A stretch of 64,000 nt of DNA from Daldinia sp. FL1419 (taxonomy: Eukaryota > Ascomycota > Sordariomycetes > Xylariales > Hypoxylaceae): positions 62,001-126,000 of the forward strand of contig MU623430.1 of assembly GCA_025201765.1 (NCBI GenBank), given 5' to 3'. A program made the position numbers and the translations under genes. Below are positions 11,301 to 22,672 of this stretch, piece by piece; the first letter of the stretch is position 1; every line of letters starts with the position of its first letter. The notes below the pieces were generated by a model, which did no database searches, was not told where the DNA came from, and saw only the letters and a list, made by a program, of their open reading frames with translations.

Positions 11301-13308
11301 GTCTAACGCAAAATTCGTCAGTTTGCTCCTGGATTCCAGGGTGATCTCAACAGCAGTACACCGACCGAGTGGCATCATTGCATTAGAAAAGGCTCTAGCA
11401 CGGGTCTACCTATCCGCAGCTGATCTCCTCGCATCTCGACGTTCGGGAGAGCTAGCAACATTACTATCTCGATACGATAAGGGGCAATCTGTGTTCTTCG
11501 ATCTCATTGAATATTGGCTCGGCCATCGACCCGTAAGATTTATCGACAGTCTCCAATGGCTCGTGGATCATAAAGGAGTACACTTTCACGGTCCTAACGA
11601 CATCCCGATTTTGGAATATCTATTTCATAAGCCACGGCCCACCCGCCGATCGGACCAACTCCGTGATGCAGAAATACTCGATTTCCTACTAGGCCTTAAC
11701 ATATTCTTGGATCGGCTTAACGAGTATTGGAAGGGAAGAACACTGCTTCACACCGTAGCCATGAATGGGCATGTTGAAGCTGTGAACCTTCTCTTGGAAC
11801 GCAAAGTTGATGTAAACGCCAAAACGACTAAAGTCTGTATAGACATGTATCTTGCAGGATGGACTGCGCTTGATTTGTCATATATGGCTCTCCACGCGGA
11901 CCGCATCCCATCAGAGATTAAAGCAGGAGGTAAAGTTGAGATGCAGAAGTGGGGTGATGATATACGGTCTATTATACGCCTACTCCGTGCAAACATTAGT
12001 AGCAACTTCGAAATGGGACCCATACAAGAAGCAGTGGAGACTGAGGCTTCAGAAATCCGCGAGTATATATTGCGAACCGGCGCAGCCTTCCCCCCTCGAA
12101 GTCGGATTTATCATCATGGAGACTGGCCTCGATTACTCTCACTAGACGGCACCAACGACTCACCACAACAATCGCCAGGGGATAATCTGGAAACGGGCTT
12201 CCTCATGGATACAATTGCTCAGGAGCTAGTAGAAATCCAGGAAAAGGCATTTCTGAATAATGAATTGGGATGGTATCGGGAGGCCAGTGGCGGCTTTGGA
12301 GCTCCATCGTACAATGAATACAACAAGCAGAAGGCCCAACGTCGACGCGACAAGTGGCGGATCCCACCAGGATGGCTTGTATTGAGACTGGAGGGAACCG
12401 ACATGGTCCTCTTCATAAATTTCAATATGGGGACGATTACACAGAAGAAACCAGAACTCTATCGAGGCGAAGACGACGTTACCTACGCGTACGACCAGAA
12501 AGTCAATGACAAAGCTAACGCAGTCAAAAGACCCCGCTACGCAGAAATAGCTCTTAAGCTACATACAACAGGAGAAGCTGGAAGATACGAACATACCAAG
12601 GCCTTTAATAATATATTAAGACATAGCACCTCGAATACGGTGTCCGGCTTTTTCCCATTGGGAAGTAGCATCGACCAAGGTAAGGAGACCGTAAATTTAT
12701 TATACATCATAGTCGACGCAGAGTTACAGTGCGCTACGGCTGTCATTAGCGGCAGTCCCGAAGAAGCGAAAGCCCTTATAGACGGCGACTTTGACTACAG
12801 GAACCCGGAAGGCTTGACCCAATTACAGGAGGGGGTCATACACGAGAATTACGACCTCGTGAGTATATTCGCCGCTCACGGTGCTCAAGTAGACAATCCA
12901 TTCCCCGTTACAGGTCTGTCGCCCCTTCACGTTAGCATCGAAAAAGGGAGCCGCAACATGACTGATCTACTCCTCGACGCCGGAGCCAATCCGAACAGTA
13001 AAACACAGGAAGGTGTTTCCCCACTGCATTTCTGCCTCGTTACAAGAGACCAACCGGATATTCTAGAGCTCTTGATTCGACACGGCGCGGATATCAACGA
13101 AATCTTACAGGACACTACCCCCTTACAGCTTGCGATCGCACTAGATCTCCGTCAAAGTATCGACATACTCCGAACATCAGAGGCAAACAGGGGCGATAAA
13201 GGCTCTAAGCCCCCGGGCGGTGGAAAAGGGGGCAAGCCACTAATACCTACTGAAGAAGTAGAACCAAGTAGTTCCGAGGAGGGCTTAATTCGGTCAGCAC
13301 GGGTATAA
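8346..13308 (+). CDS. Protein kinase - Sel1-like - ankyrin repeat fusion protein
   Basis: Joined as 8346-9580, 9646-9718 and 9769-13308 (1615 aa). Residues about 95-410 form a protein kinase domain: VAIK-type Lys121 (IIALKIF), catalytic loop HGDLKPEN (226-233, HGD instead of HRD), DFG at 252-254, and APE at 276-278. An acidic linker follows. Residues about 515-557 look like one Sel1/TPR-like unit (LALSHFLGLGTRP..ALEWMRFSA). The remainder is ankyrin-like, with degenerate repeats in the middle and clear ones near 1185-1225 (GRTLLHTVAMNGHVEAV) and about 1480-1580 (GLSPLHVSIEKGS, GVSPLHFCLVTRD, TTPLQLAIAL), then a Gly/Lys-rich tail. The first intron uses donor GTAAGC, branch TTACTAAC and an AAG acceptor; this choice is the one that keeps frame. 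Kinase plus ankyrin proteins are common in Pezizomycotina and may act in signalling or non-self response. The fusion is well supported, the exact second exon less so. Confidence 0.8.
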
Positions 13309-13767
13309 TACCAGTTTGTTGGATCAATATGATAAAAAGAACTGGTTCTGAGGCTATATAGAATGACAAGACTCGCGCTATAGCCAAAGATGGGAGCAAT
13401 CCTCCAGTGCATGAAAAAGGGGGTTATCACGAAACGAAGTCTTCATATTTTTAGTTACCAAATGTTTTCTCTACACAGATATATATATTCTCATACCATT
13501 TTTACTTCTCTCTACACCTCTACTTCTCTCAATTAGATCGTACTGTTTAAATCCTATAAAAGGGGGTGGGCGAGACGTGCATAAAGCCGAGCCGTGGCTG
13601 GAATGCCATTGATCCAGGCTAAGCCGAGGATAAGCGAGGTTAAGCCGAGGCAGAAAATAATCAATTTGATTTTCTTGAAAATTTTCTGCACTAAAAATAA
13701 AAAAAGCCGTTCCCACCAATAAATCCACTTGGCGCGAACGTCAAAGTGGGCAAAAGAAAAGTCTTTA
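13309..13767. other. Short intergenic, 3' UTR and tRNA trailer
   Basis: Contains the 3' end of the kinase-ankyrin transcript. At 13618-13651 a short direct repeat (TAAGCCGAGG twice) occurs. No gene seen. Confidence 0.6.
13752..13760 (-). terminator. Pol III terminator of tRNA-Leu
   Basis: On the minus strand two T4 runs (TTTTCTTTT) follow about 8 bases after the tRNA 3' end. Runs of four or more T are the normal RNA polymerase III stop signal. Confidence 0.6.
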
Positions 13768-13870
13768 TGAGAGCTGCAGGATTCGAACCTGCGCGGTTTC
13801 CCATCGCGGGTTATACGGTTTTCTTTTGGAAGACCTAAACACGACGCCTTAACCACTCGGCCAAACTCCC
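13768..13870 (-). tRNA. tRNA-Leu, probable anticodon UAG, with intron
   Basis: Read on the minus strand, the sequence folds as a type II tRNA. The acceptor stem is GGGAGTT with AGCTCTC plus discriminator A. The D-arm is GGCCGAGTGGTTAAGGC (B-box partner A-box region). The anticodon stem TCGTG pairs with CGCGA, with loop TTTAGG and anticodon TAG. A variable arm with GG/CC stem follows, then T-arm GCAGG-TTCGAAT-CCTGC. A roughly 24-nt intron lies at about 13810-13833, one base 3' of the anticodon as in other nuclear tRNA introns. The long variable arm plus the G in GGCCGAGTGG box fits Leu rather than Ser. Intron edges are set by pairing, within a base or two. Confidence 0.88.
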
Positions 13871-14971
13871 ATTGGTTGTTAGATGATAGAATGATAGAAA
13901 AGAGGTTATTTATACTTTCGACGCTTCCACGTATAGCGCACAATGTTGCCACCCCAGACACCTACGAGATCAACCATGGAGTCTTTTTTTTTCTTTTTTT
14001 CTTTATCCTATAAAGCTTCATTCAAGTTGTCTTTCAGTTAAAATAACGGATAGTTGAACCAAACTAAAAGCTAGGTCAAAAATAGAGAGCTATTTAGTAA
14101 ACACGACTACAACACGAAACGTTCAGGGTCTCAATGCGATACCTAGATTATAAATTCTAGAACTAGCATACCCTACAAAATTAAGTAGAAACTTCAAAAG
14201 GCGCGTGTTAATGACATGCGATGAATTCATACATCAATATTTCCCAAATCAAGCCCAAAGTTTGAAGCCATGGCAATGTTTTCTAGTACGAGTAAAAATA
14301 GGACCGTACTTTGCTTCACTTGAGCCTTGTGCAATATACTATTTCATACTAATATTGTGGTTAAGCTAAATACTACGAAGCGTCCCAATAGTCTCTTTAT
14401 GAACTCAGAACACCGGATAGTCAGGTACGGTTTCAAATTACCGGATAATGCCTAAGAGAAATATGGTGTGCAGATTATCCGATAGTTATGTCTTTGAATC
14501 AAGTTCTTATAGGCTTTTAGAATTAAACTTAAGGCAACTATTCAGAAGAAAGGGACATTCCATTCATTCACGTAAAACATGGTATTAAACAGCCCAAGTC
14601 ATGGTTCCTTGTAGAATATCAAAGCTACCCCTATGGTTTCCAAGGGTATCTCATCACACAGACTTGGGATGTCTTGGGCAGCGTTAGCTCGTATACCGAA
14701 TCTGCATTGATGCATCAAGCATGAATAATGAGTTACATATAACATGATGGTTTCACGTCATAAAATAGCCTAATCGACAGAAGAAACTAGAACACCGATT
14801 TGCCGGGCCTATGTTTTTAGACGTAGTGAAAGGATCTATGGATTTAAATGGTAGCGGGGGTTCCTGCTATAAAGTAATAGAGTTGCCTGATCATTACTAT
14901 CGTTAGGTGCCACCTCGATCCCCTTAATTGCTTCGCGAATCACTGTCGACGCCCAAGGCCTCAATATCATC
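13871..14971. other. AT-rich intergenic
   Basis: AT-rich sequence with no frame worth calling. It begins with a T-rich run at about 13985-14005. It holds the promoter region of the gene starting at 14972. Confidence 0.6.
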
Positions 14972-15949
14972 ATGTGTATCTACACTGACTTTTCCTACGC
15001 CGATTCTATGGTGTTGGTATCGGCCTTGATACTATTAGTTAGCCTTATCGTTCTATCCAGTACGACCACGTCCCAAGACTGGAGGAATAGCATGCAAGTC
15101 CAACAAGATCCTCAATCAAGTACTATGCCACCTCCTAGCGCATGGAGCATACACGACGTCGAGAAAATGGCAGTAACGTTAAGCCGTATTCGAATTAGAA
15201 CCAACAAAGGAAACATACGGAGAGCCGACCAAGCGGAATGGAACCGAGATCGTGGAGCCTCATACGCGGAAGTCGAGTCTTTAGTTCGAACCCTGAATCC
15301 GACCTCCTTTCCCCGAGACTATTTTGCCTTCCTTCAGCTCAACAGCGGCCTGGATTTCTTCACGTATAAGAAAGGGCCGTTCCTGCAATTTAAACACCCA
15401 ACGGAAGTCGGGTGGGATGTGAACAGCGTTAAACCACGGGTATTTGTGGAATGTCTCATCGGGAAAGCTGCTTAGGACGCCGTTATTTCAGAGATTCCCC
15501 CGATCGAGGCGACGATGCTGCCATTACCAATCTTAAGCATTGAGAGATCCAACAGAGTGTGCCTCGTCGCCCCTGAATACGTCGAGCGAGCAGCCGAGTT
15601 TTGGCATCTCCTACTATCCAGCACGCTTCTGGCCGAGGATGTCCGAAGGAAGGTTACTGATTACTATCGCCAACACTTTGGAGGGGTTTCTCCGTTCGCG
15701 AAGATGAAATCCTGCAAAAGGTGGCTTGTCCTAGAACAGGGCCTGAAGAATCCAGGTACTCGGATATACCCAAGTTTCAGGTGCTTTTTAGCAAATTTGG
15801 CGAAGATGGGATCGGCCGAAGACGATACCGGTCCTGTGGTATCAGCGCCTTTGTTACTCGGGGTGGAGCCGTCGGATCGTAGGGTGCAGGATGATATGGA
15901 AAAGAGTAATCTCCTTGTTGTCACGGATTCAGGAGTCCTCCTAGCCTAG
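14972..15949 (+). CDS. Unrecognised membrane-anchored or secreted protein; frame broken by one TAG
   Basis: Two long open frames, 14972-15475 and 15515-15949, are in the same reading frame and separated only by a TAG at 15473-15475. Residues 13-32 are strongly hydrophobic (MVLVSALILLVSLIVLSS), a signal anchor or signal peptide; a second Met at residue 13 would make a classic signal peptide. The rest is soluble, with PRDYFAFLQLNSGLDF (around 114-129) vaguely resembling the core of SMI1/KNR4 (SUKH) domains; I do not claim membership. Two explanations fit. A 54-nt intron 15440-15493 (GTATTT donor, AG acceptor) removes the stop and keeps frame, giving about 307 aa. Or the TAG is a nonsense mutation in a decaying gene. 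The intron signals are weak. Confidence 0.55.
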
Positions 15950-17700
15950 AATATTGGCAAACATACCTAGGTATCACATCTTGCTATGTGACTACGTGCA
16001 CTAAGTACGTATGGAGACGGAAGCGGTATTTTTTACTAGCCATACTATGATAAGTTGGGATATAACTTAATAGCAAACATTAACTAGGATGTATTAACAT
16101 ACACATCTTGCTGCGTAGCGAAATGTAAGATATTGATTAGATTGTCTAGCCATGCCATTCTACCGTTCCGGTTATTCCATGGTAGGACAATACGACTTTT
16201 GTTTAGATTCACGTTGATCTCCTTCGAAGCCAGTTAAGGTAAAAGCGAGTCCACCTGCGGAAACGAAAGGTGTTTTCAAGGAGGTGGACAAGTGGATGGC
16301 AGTTGTGTCTGGGGTAAAGGGGCTACTCCACCAAGAACCATCGGGTTGTGACCAAAGAAATGGAGATTCCAGCCTAGGTAGTTTGATCGACTGCGCAAAA
16401 GTGGGAAGAGGGATGACATGGCTGCTTAATGACAGCGTATAAATGCAGGTATAAATGTAATTACTTGATGCTATAACTAATAGGTAATAAGGTAGGGGGC
16501 CATGGTGCGAAGGTAGTAACCGAAGACGCAACGGCAGTTATTTCGAGAGGCATGTTTGCTCGTCCGGGGGTAACAGAATATCGAGGGTGACGTTTCCACT
16601 GTTTCTATTGTGTGCTGAATAACCCAGAGTCGTCGTAGGACATACCCATACCTTACGTAGCATATGCAACGAATATTAAGGTCGCATCTAAGGCTAGGTT
16701 GTAGTTGAAACATCAACGAGACTTGCAAGTTGAAAATATTAAAGAGTGGGCTCGCGACGGGTAATTTTTCGAAGCTACCTACCCTACAGAATAAACGTTC
16801 GCTTGGCTCGGCATCGTTGTAACGAGAATATGCGCGGACGGAGTATCAACATATCAAGGGTTTACATGATAGTTGGCAGCTGGTTGAATCACCGAGAGAG
16901 AGAGAAAAAAAATAAACTAAAAAACTAAAATTTGCTGGTCACGACTTGTTCTCCTTTTACTTACCGCTTAATTAGTGGTCAGCTGGTCCAGAGTAACATG
17001 GACAGTCTATTTTCTTTCCTGCCCATCGTGGTTCTCAAAATGCTCGCGCGCTAGAAGAACCAAGGGGAACGACGGCAGATCGACAAGCGTGATCTAATTC
17101 GGCCAAGCCGAATTCTGGAAAGTGCGAAGCAAAACCTCGGGCTTTTTTTTCCTGCTTGCTACAAACTCCACAAATCTTGCGGATGCTGTTCTGGACGGAA
17201 CCAGGCGGACTCCTGTGTGGGTTTGAGGATGAGGCGGCACAACCTTTTTTTTCTCAATTTTTTTTAAATTAACTATCAACCTACCAAATGGGTGGTCTGT
17301 GGTTTTCAGTCCTTGACTCCTAACTCCTTTGTGCATCGTGATTCCGTTGAGACATACGAGTTTACCATGTGGGTATCATCCCTCGGAGATGCGTATATCG
17401 TAGCAACGATTCGCTTCAGCTGGTAAAAAATGGAATGCTGTCAACAACACAGCAGCACAGCAGCATTAACAGATCGGCCAGAACGGCACAACGGCCGGTG
17501 GGTGCTGGACGCAGCATGGCTTGGACATGCTCGACGTGGTAAAATCGCCTATTAGAATATAAGCATATGGCGAAATTCGGTCCTCGATTGATCTCAACTG
17601 TTGTCAACCAATTAAAAGAAGCAGGCTTCAGATCCATTGGTTGATGAATTGTAGCGGCTCTGTTCGATCAACGCCCCCGGCGCCCGTACCTGCAGTGGAC

Positions 17701-17730
17701 TTACATGGTTTACATGGTTTTACATGGCTT
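17701..17730. repeat. Three 10-bp tandem units TTACATGGTT
   Basis: Three imperfect head-to-tail copies of a 10-bp unit close to TTACATGGTT, the last ending in CTT. Probably replication slippage in non-coding DNA. Confidence 0.75.
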
Positions 17731-18002
17731 ACACACCGGGGGTGAGGAGTGAGGATTGGCTGATCTCTTCTTACACATATATCTAAGGTTAACTACCTAC
17801 GTACCTACATATACACTATATCTGCGTACTATTTTCTCATGTGTGTAAAAATACATGTACGGCATGACGTCGCCGGACTTTCGTTCCCTATTTTCAGGGC
17901 TACGAGTTGCCAGGTAAGTCCAGGCAAAACCGAGTCGACCACCATCCAGCTTGTCCAACCTTGCCGGAAGCAGAAGCGAGATCCAATTGCACCACCAGGA
18001 GT

Positions 18003-18032
18003 CCATTCTTGCCCATTCTTGCCCATTCTTGC
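18003..18032. repeat. Three exact 10-bp tandem units CCATTCTTGC
   Basis: Three consecutive identical copies of CCATTCTTGC. No function is apparent. Confidence 0.85.
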
Positions 18033-18869
18033 TCATCCTGCACGAATCCCTGTCTAGTGGCCAGTGAACAAAACTATGGGGTAATAGTTAGGTACAAAAA
18101 ACTCCTCTGCAGGTCTCATGATACCTTTACCCAAGACCCGATTTCGTAACTACATCGAACTCTTCCAGTCTCAGAGCTCCTGTTAGCTAATTCCTTGCTA
18201 ATGGGATCCATCACGCGGTTACCCCAGATTCCACTCGGATTCCACTCATACATCTTACCATCCTTACGACTTGGTCCCACCAAGATGATGGTTTTTCCTG
18301 TCTAAGCGCACCAAAATCTACCTGTTTGCCCGCATGGCGCTGTTCTGGTCCGTCCGGTTCTATGTTCCTTGCCCAACAGCCTTAGGAAGGTAAAAAAGTT
18401 CGGCCTGGCCATGTTGTCATCTCCACGCGATGGGCTGCGCCGGCAACCTCGCCTAGCGCTTTGCACAAGCGTTTACGTGCGCCGCGTGCCTTATACCACC
18501 TCCTCGGGGCCATGAAAAAATTTTCCTAAATTGGACTTTTGTTCTACTCTTGGATTGAGTACGTAGTTACGTATCTTGACGAGCTTTGTTCCCTAAATTC
18601 TTCGTCCTGGTGCCACGTGCGACAAACTTGGAACTTTCTCGAGAACTACGGTGTAACTATGACAAAGGGGTTGCTCCCCTGGTCGTCACGATAAAATTAT
18701 GTATATTAGCCCGTGCCCTCCATCCCACTGACCCATCTTGGGATCTCTTGTACTATTTTGCTGCCACGATTCATCATAAGCTTTCCTAACAGAAATAATA
18801 TTCATACACCTAAATTTGTAAATACCGGAGACGTATATCTACTTCGCTGCTATCCAAAAGTAAATCACC

Positions 18870-19292
18870 ATGCCTGATCTCACCATCACCGAGCCTCACC
18901 CAACTGTCCCTAAGAACTCATATACCCACTCGGGACGGGGAGGTGCTGGCAACTACTTCCGCGCTCCCACTACCACGCCCTCGTCTGGTGTAGCGACAAA
19001 GCCGACGACAGTAAAATCCACCACATCGCGCTTCTACTCTGGACGAGGAGGAGCAGGCAACGCCCACGTCTCAGCCGCCAAGCCTGTCCTATCGTTCGAC
19101 GAGGAGTACACTCACAAGAGCCATATCGAGCAAAAGCCCGTCGGCTACGTTGGCCGGGGCGGTGCCGGAAATGTCTACGGTGCTTTTGGCTCCAGCACCT
19201 CCCGCAAGGGAAGTGATGCTTCCAGCCAACACAGCTCAAGCAGCTCAGGTAGCCTCTCCAACATATGGAGCCGCATAAGCCATCGACGCTAA
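18870..19292 (+). CDS. PAR32/DUF3602-family protein with three GRGGAGN repeats
   Basis: A single-exon gene of 140 aa with a good start context (CACC before ATG). Three copies of GRGGAGN occur at residues 22-28, 58-64 and 95-101, each preceded by SG or VG and spaced about 36 residues. The tail is Ser-rich and ends NIWSRISHRR. Repeated (S)GRGGAGN is the hallmark of the fungal DUF3602 family that includes yeast Par32, a phosphoprotein linked to TORC1 and ammonium transporter control. The whole chain looks intrinsically disordered. Rapamycin- or nitrogen-linked regulation here is inferred from yeast only. Confidence 0.85.
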   Translation: MPDLTITEPHPTVPKNSYTHSGRGGAGNYFRAPTTTPSSGVATKPTTVKSTTSRFYSGRGGAGNAHVSAAKPVLSFDEEYTHKSHIEQKPVGYVGRGGAGNVYGAFGSSTSRKGSDASSQHSSSSSGSLSNIWSRISHRR

Positions 19293-20549
19293 GTCGCAAC
19301 AGCTCCCGCCAAGTAAATAACGACCTTCAATTCACGACGACAAATTTTTTTCTCAACACATTGCATCATCTCTCTACTTCATCATCTTCATAATCATGGG
19401 AAAGCAAGGCGCATCGGAGTTTCGGGCATCAGCATACTCAATCAACTATGGGTTGGCAGGCATCATAAGCCTTCGGGAAGAAAGGCTACAGAAGGGCGAA
19501 AAAAAGGAGGACAGGAAGAAAAGAAAGTTCGCGGCCTCAAAGCAAACGGGAAGCTCGACGAATTGGTTTACGGGAAAGGCAAGGGAAGCATGGGAAACAT
19601 CACCAACCATTTACTCCATGCACATCACAAAATACAGCGTGTCGATACCGCCCATCTTCCCTCCCCCCTTCCGGCTGGCAGACTCCGGAACGACGGTGTT
19701 TGTCCCTGGTGAATATTTAACAAGCGATATATACCCCCCCACAGCGACTTTTCGGCTGGAAAGGTCTTTGCGTTTCGAGGTTTAGGAAGGCTTGGGATGG
19801 CATATAGCATTGCGCCGAGTGGGACGCACATAAAGTAGTTGGATATGACTACGAAGAAAAGAAAAATTTTCAACTATACTTCAAAAATTTTTTTAAAGAT
19901 TTTTTTCATGATCCATTCCTGATTTGAGCTTTGCGCCACATAGTGTGATACTATACTAGTAGTGCCATTGTACTAAGGTTGGAAATCTTTAACCTAGGTT
20001 AGTCCCTTGGTTTTATGCTTCCCCTTCCCGTAACCTTGGCAACACTAGACGACTTAAACATCGTGACTTACCCAGCTGAACTCGCACTGTAATCATAGGT
20101 ACACCATCAACACCACATGAAGTATATATCATTATCGCTTTGGGATCGTCAACGCCTGGGTATCATTCATCTACATAGATGATTTAGGTATTCCGCCAAT
20201 AATCTGACACACAAGCTTTGCCGGCTTCTCTCTCCTTTCCTTTTCCTGTCCTCTCTTCCCCTCTAGACATTGCGAGAGCCTCATCTTATACGTATAGTCC
20301 TCTGCAACTATATAACCACCTACTACATCTCTGGATTGTTCAAGAGTGGAATGAGTCTCTTGCAGCGCTCACGCTATGCTACCTTGCGATGAAATCCCCT
20401 CGTCTATTACATCCGGACAAAGAGATTGCCAATTCGTGACTTCTCGATCTCTTTTACTTGATCCGAATGGTCGCGATTTATGGCATCTCCTGAACCCGGG
20501 CTAAAATTTTTGCTTTCCGAAAAAAAATTTTTGAGACAGGTAGAGTAAA
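19293..20549. other. Intergenic, convergent 3' regions
   Basis: Lies between the ends of the PAR32-like gene (plus) and ARP1 (minus). A 129-codon frame at 19396-19785 starts about 100 bp past the PAR32 stop but shows nothing protein-like beyond openness; it may be 3' UTR. Near 19873-19905 and 20503-20532 are A/T homopolymer runs. Confidence 0.55.
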
Positions 20550-21820
20550 TTATGTCAGTTTCTTGTGGATGATATCGGGATCCTCGTGCCAGTCGTCGAT
20601 ACTAACCCACATCTATCATCCTCGTTAGTATGTTTTCGGTTCATATGTAGGTAGGGAGTTAATAGAACAACAGCCATACCTTTCTGAAAGTACTCAACCC
20701 CGCGAGAATGCTGCCTCCGATCCAAGTCGAATATTTTCGCTCAGGCGGGGCAAAGATCTTGATTCGCATATCCTTGACAGCGAGCTTCTTGACTTCACTC
20801 AGCAGGCGGTCACCGAAACCCTTGGTTAAAGTGCTGCCACCGGACAAAACGATGTTGGCATACAGAGCCTTGCGTAGATCCAGGTCCGTCCTGTTAATGG
20901 CGTCTGTTACGATCTGCTGTATGCCAGGGTACTCCAATCCGATAAGTTCGGGGTCGAATAAAATCTCAGGAGCGCGGAAACGCTCCTGTCCCACGCGCAA
21001 ACGGTTCCCGTCCGGAAGTATGTATTCTGCCGTCTTGCCTTGATCCAGCTTAGCACTTTGCCAGTCCTTCTCTTCTTGCTTCGGGTTTATGGCCACATAT
21101 GACACGGCTTCCTTGATTAATCGTACAACTTCCTTTTCAGCACTCGTATGGAAGACATAACCGCTCTTCCGTAGAAGAGTCTGCATGTACTCGGTGACGT
21201 CACGGCCTGCAACATCGATACGCCGCATAGAAGAGGGTATCGCGAACCCTTCGTACACAGGAACCGCATGCGAAACACCGTCACCCGAATCCAATACACA
21301 GCCCGTGGTACGTCCACTAGCGTACAGCGAGAGGACAGCTTGGATAGATGTGTATAAGGCTGGTACATTAAAAGTTTCGAAGAGTATTTGGGCTGCTGTA
21401 TCACGATTTGCTCGAGGGTTTAGCGGTGGTTCGGTTAAGAGGACGGGATGCTGGAGACAATATCAATATTAGAGGGGTTGTATTAGAATAGGAGCCTTGG
21501 ACCATACATACTTCTTCGCTGATAGTCTTAAGCCCTTCGCTGTAAACATATTCCCATATCTTCTCCATGTCATCCCAATCCGTAACTATGCCATGTTCCA
21601 AAGGATACCTAATTTTCAAGAGTCCTCTGAGTTCTGTCGCCGCCTTTTGACCGATGAACACCTCGCCTTCCAAGGCGCCGGCCAGTACACGTAGGTGCTT
21701 CGGCCGACCTACAAAAGAAGGGAAGTAACATTTGGGTAGATCGTCTCCTGCGAAGCCTGCCCGGATTGTACCGGAGCCATTGTCCAGTACAATAGGCGCG
21801 TTGTGGAGGGAGTCTGTCAT
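20550..21820 (-). CDS. arp1: Actin-related protein 1 (centractin), dynactin filament subunit
   Basis: ARP1 forms the short actin-like filament at the core of dynactin, which links dynein to cargo; the Neurospora orthologue is ro-4, needed for nuclear positioning. Spliced on the minus strand: 21512-21820, 20680-21450 and 20550-20612, 380 aa, the usual ARP1 length. The N-terminus MTDSLHNAPIVLDNGSGT, the phosphate loops (DNGSG; LDSGDGVSHAVPVYEG) and GGSTLTKGFGDRL are typical of the family. The last exon supplies only the end, MWVSIDDWHEDPDIIH and five more residues; without it the reading frame appears to run on into the intron (67 nt, GTATGG donor). Both splices keep frame. Confidence 0.95.
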
Positions 21821-22672
21821 TGTGGGCGTCTGGGCGATTAAGCAACTCTTCGTTTGTATCCACTCTGGCCTCCCCTTTACGTTGTTTGACCCCTTAACCG
21901 TCTAATCCTTCACTTTCGAACCCCGGGATCGCAGCTTTTCTTTATCCGCCACTCAAATATAATTTGCGGGCTACGACTAAACAAAGTCGTTACTTTCCCT
22001 GTTGTTCGTTGGCCGCCAATGTTCGTTAACGGTAGAAATGAACTTTGAAGCTTGAATGTTGTTATTATTATTATTAAGTGTAGAAAAAGCGAATGAATAG
22101 AGCGGAAACACTTGGGTCGTCACCTCGTAAGTCCAAGAAGCATAGCGCGCGGTTGGTGGGGGGGGAGAATAGACTGTGCGGTGTTGACGTTGGTGATCGG
22201 CTTTGGGACAAATTTTCGGCGAAGCTTCGAATTCACGACGCGCCTCTGCGGCTTTGCCCAATTGCCCTTTCCCTTTCCCTTTTCTTTGGTTCAGGAGCTC
22301 CTGCAGGGGGTTTGTGTCGAATGGGGGTACGTATTTACACGTGGCCCGAGCTCGATTCTGCCGATCTGCTATGCGCACTGACCACTACTTTATCTCTATA
22401 ATTGCTACCTAGGTAGGTGCTCCTAGTAGGTTAGGTATTGTACTTAGGTACCTACGAAGCTACGCTAATACACTAATAAAGTTTTGTACCACTGCAAAAT
22501 TGAATACAAAAGATGGAATCCATCCATTCAACCTTAATACACATTTCGTCATAACAACAAATTATTTTTATTCTTTCTTTTATCATAACTATAATAATTA
22601 ATAAACATAATATAATTCTACTACAAACCTATGTCGAGATAATTATGTATACTTTTTAATCCTCCCATATGT
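21821..22672. other. ARP1 promoter and MFS 3' region
   Basis: Between two minus-strand genes. It holds TAA microsatellite sequence at about 22058-22075, a CT-rich tract at 22265-22290, and a CCTAGG palindrome within CTACCTAGGTAGG at 22408. No gene seen. Confidence 0.55.

Larger units (their letters stand above)
15950..18869. other. Gene-poor region with short tandem repeats
   Basis: No gene supported in 2.9 kb. It holds CCTAGG palindromes at 15966 and 16373, an A-rich run near 16900-16930, and two small tandem repeats (17701-17730 and 18003-18032). Open frames of 60-119 codons on either strand have no motif, no intron pattern and unlikely composition. Confidence 0.55.

Noticed and set aside
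16172..16531. 119-codon minus-strand frame
   Set aside because: No recognisable domain, no intron context, and composition unlike neighbours.
19396..19785. 129-codon frame downstream of the PAR32-like gene
   Set aside because: No motif or family feature; about 100 bp beyond the stop, more likely 3' UTR.
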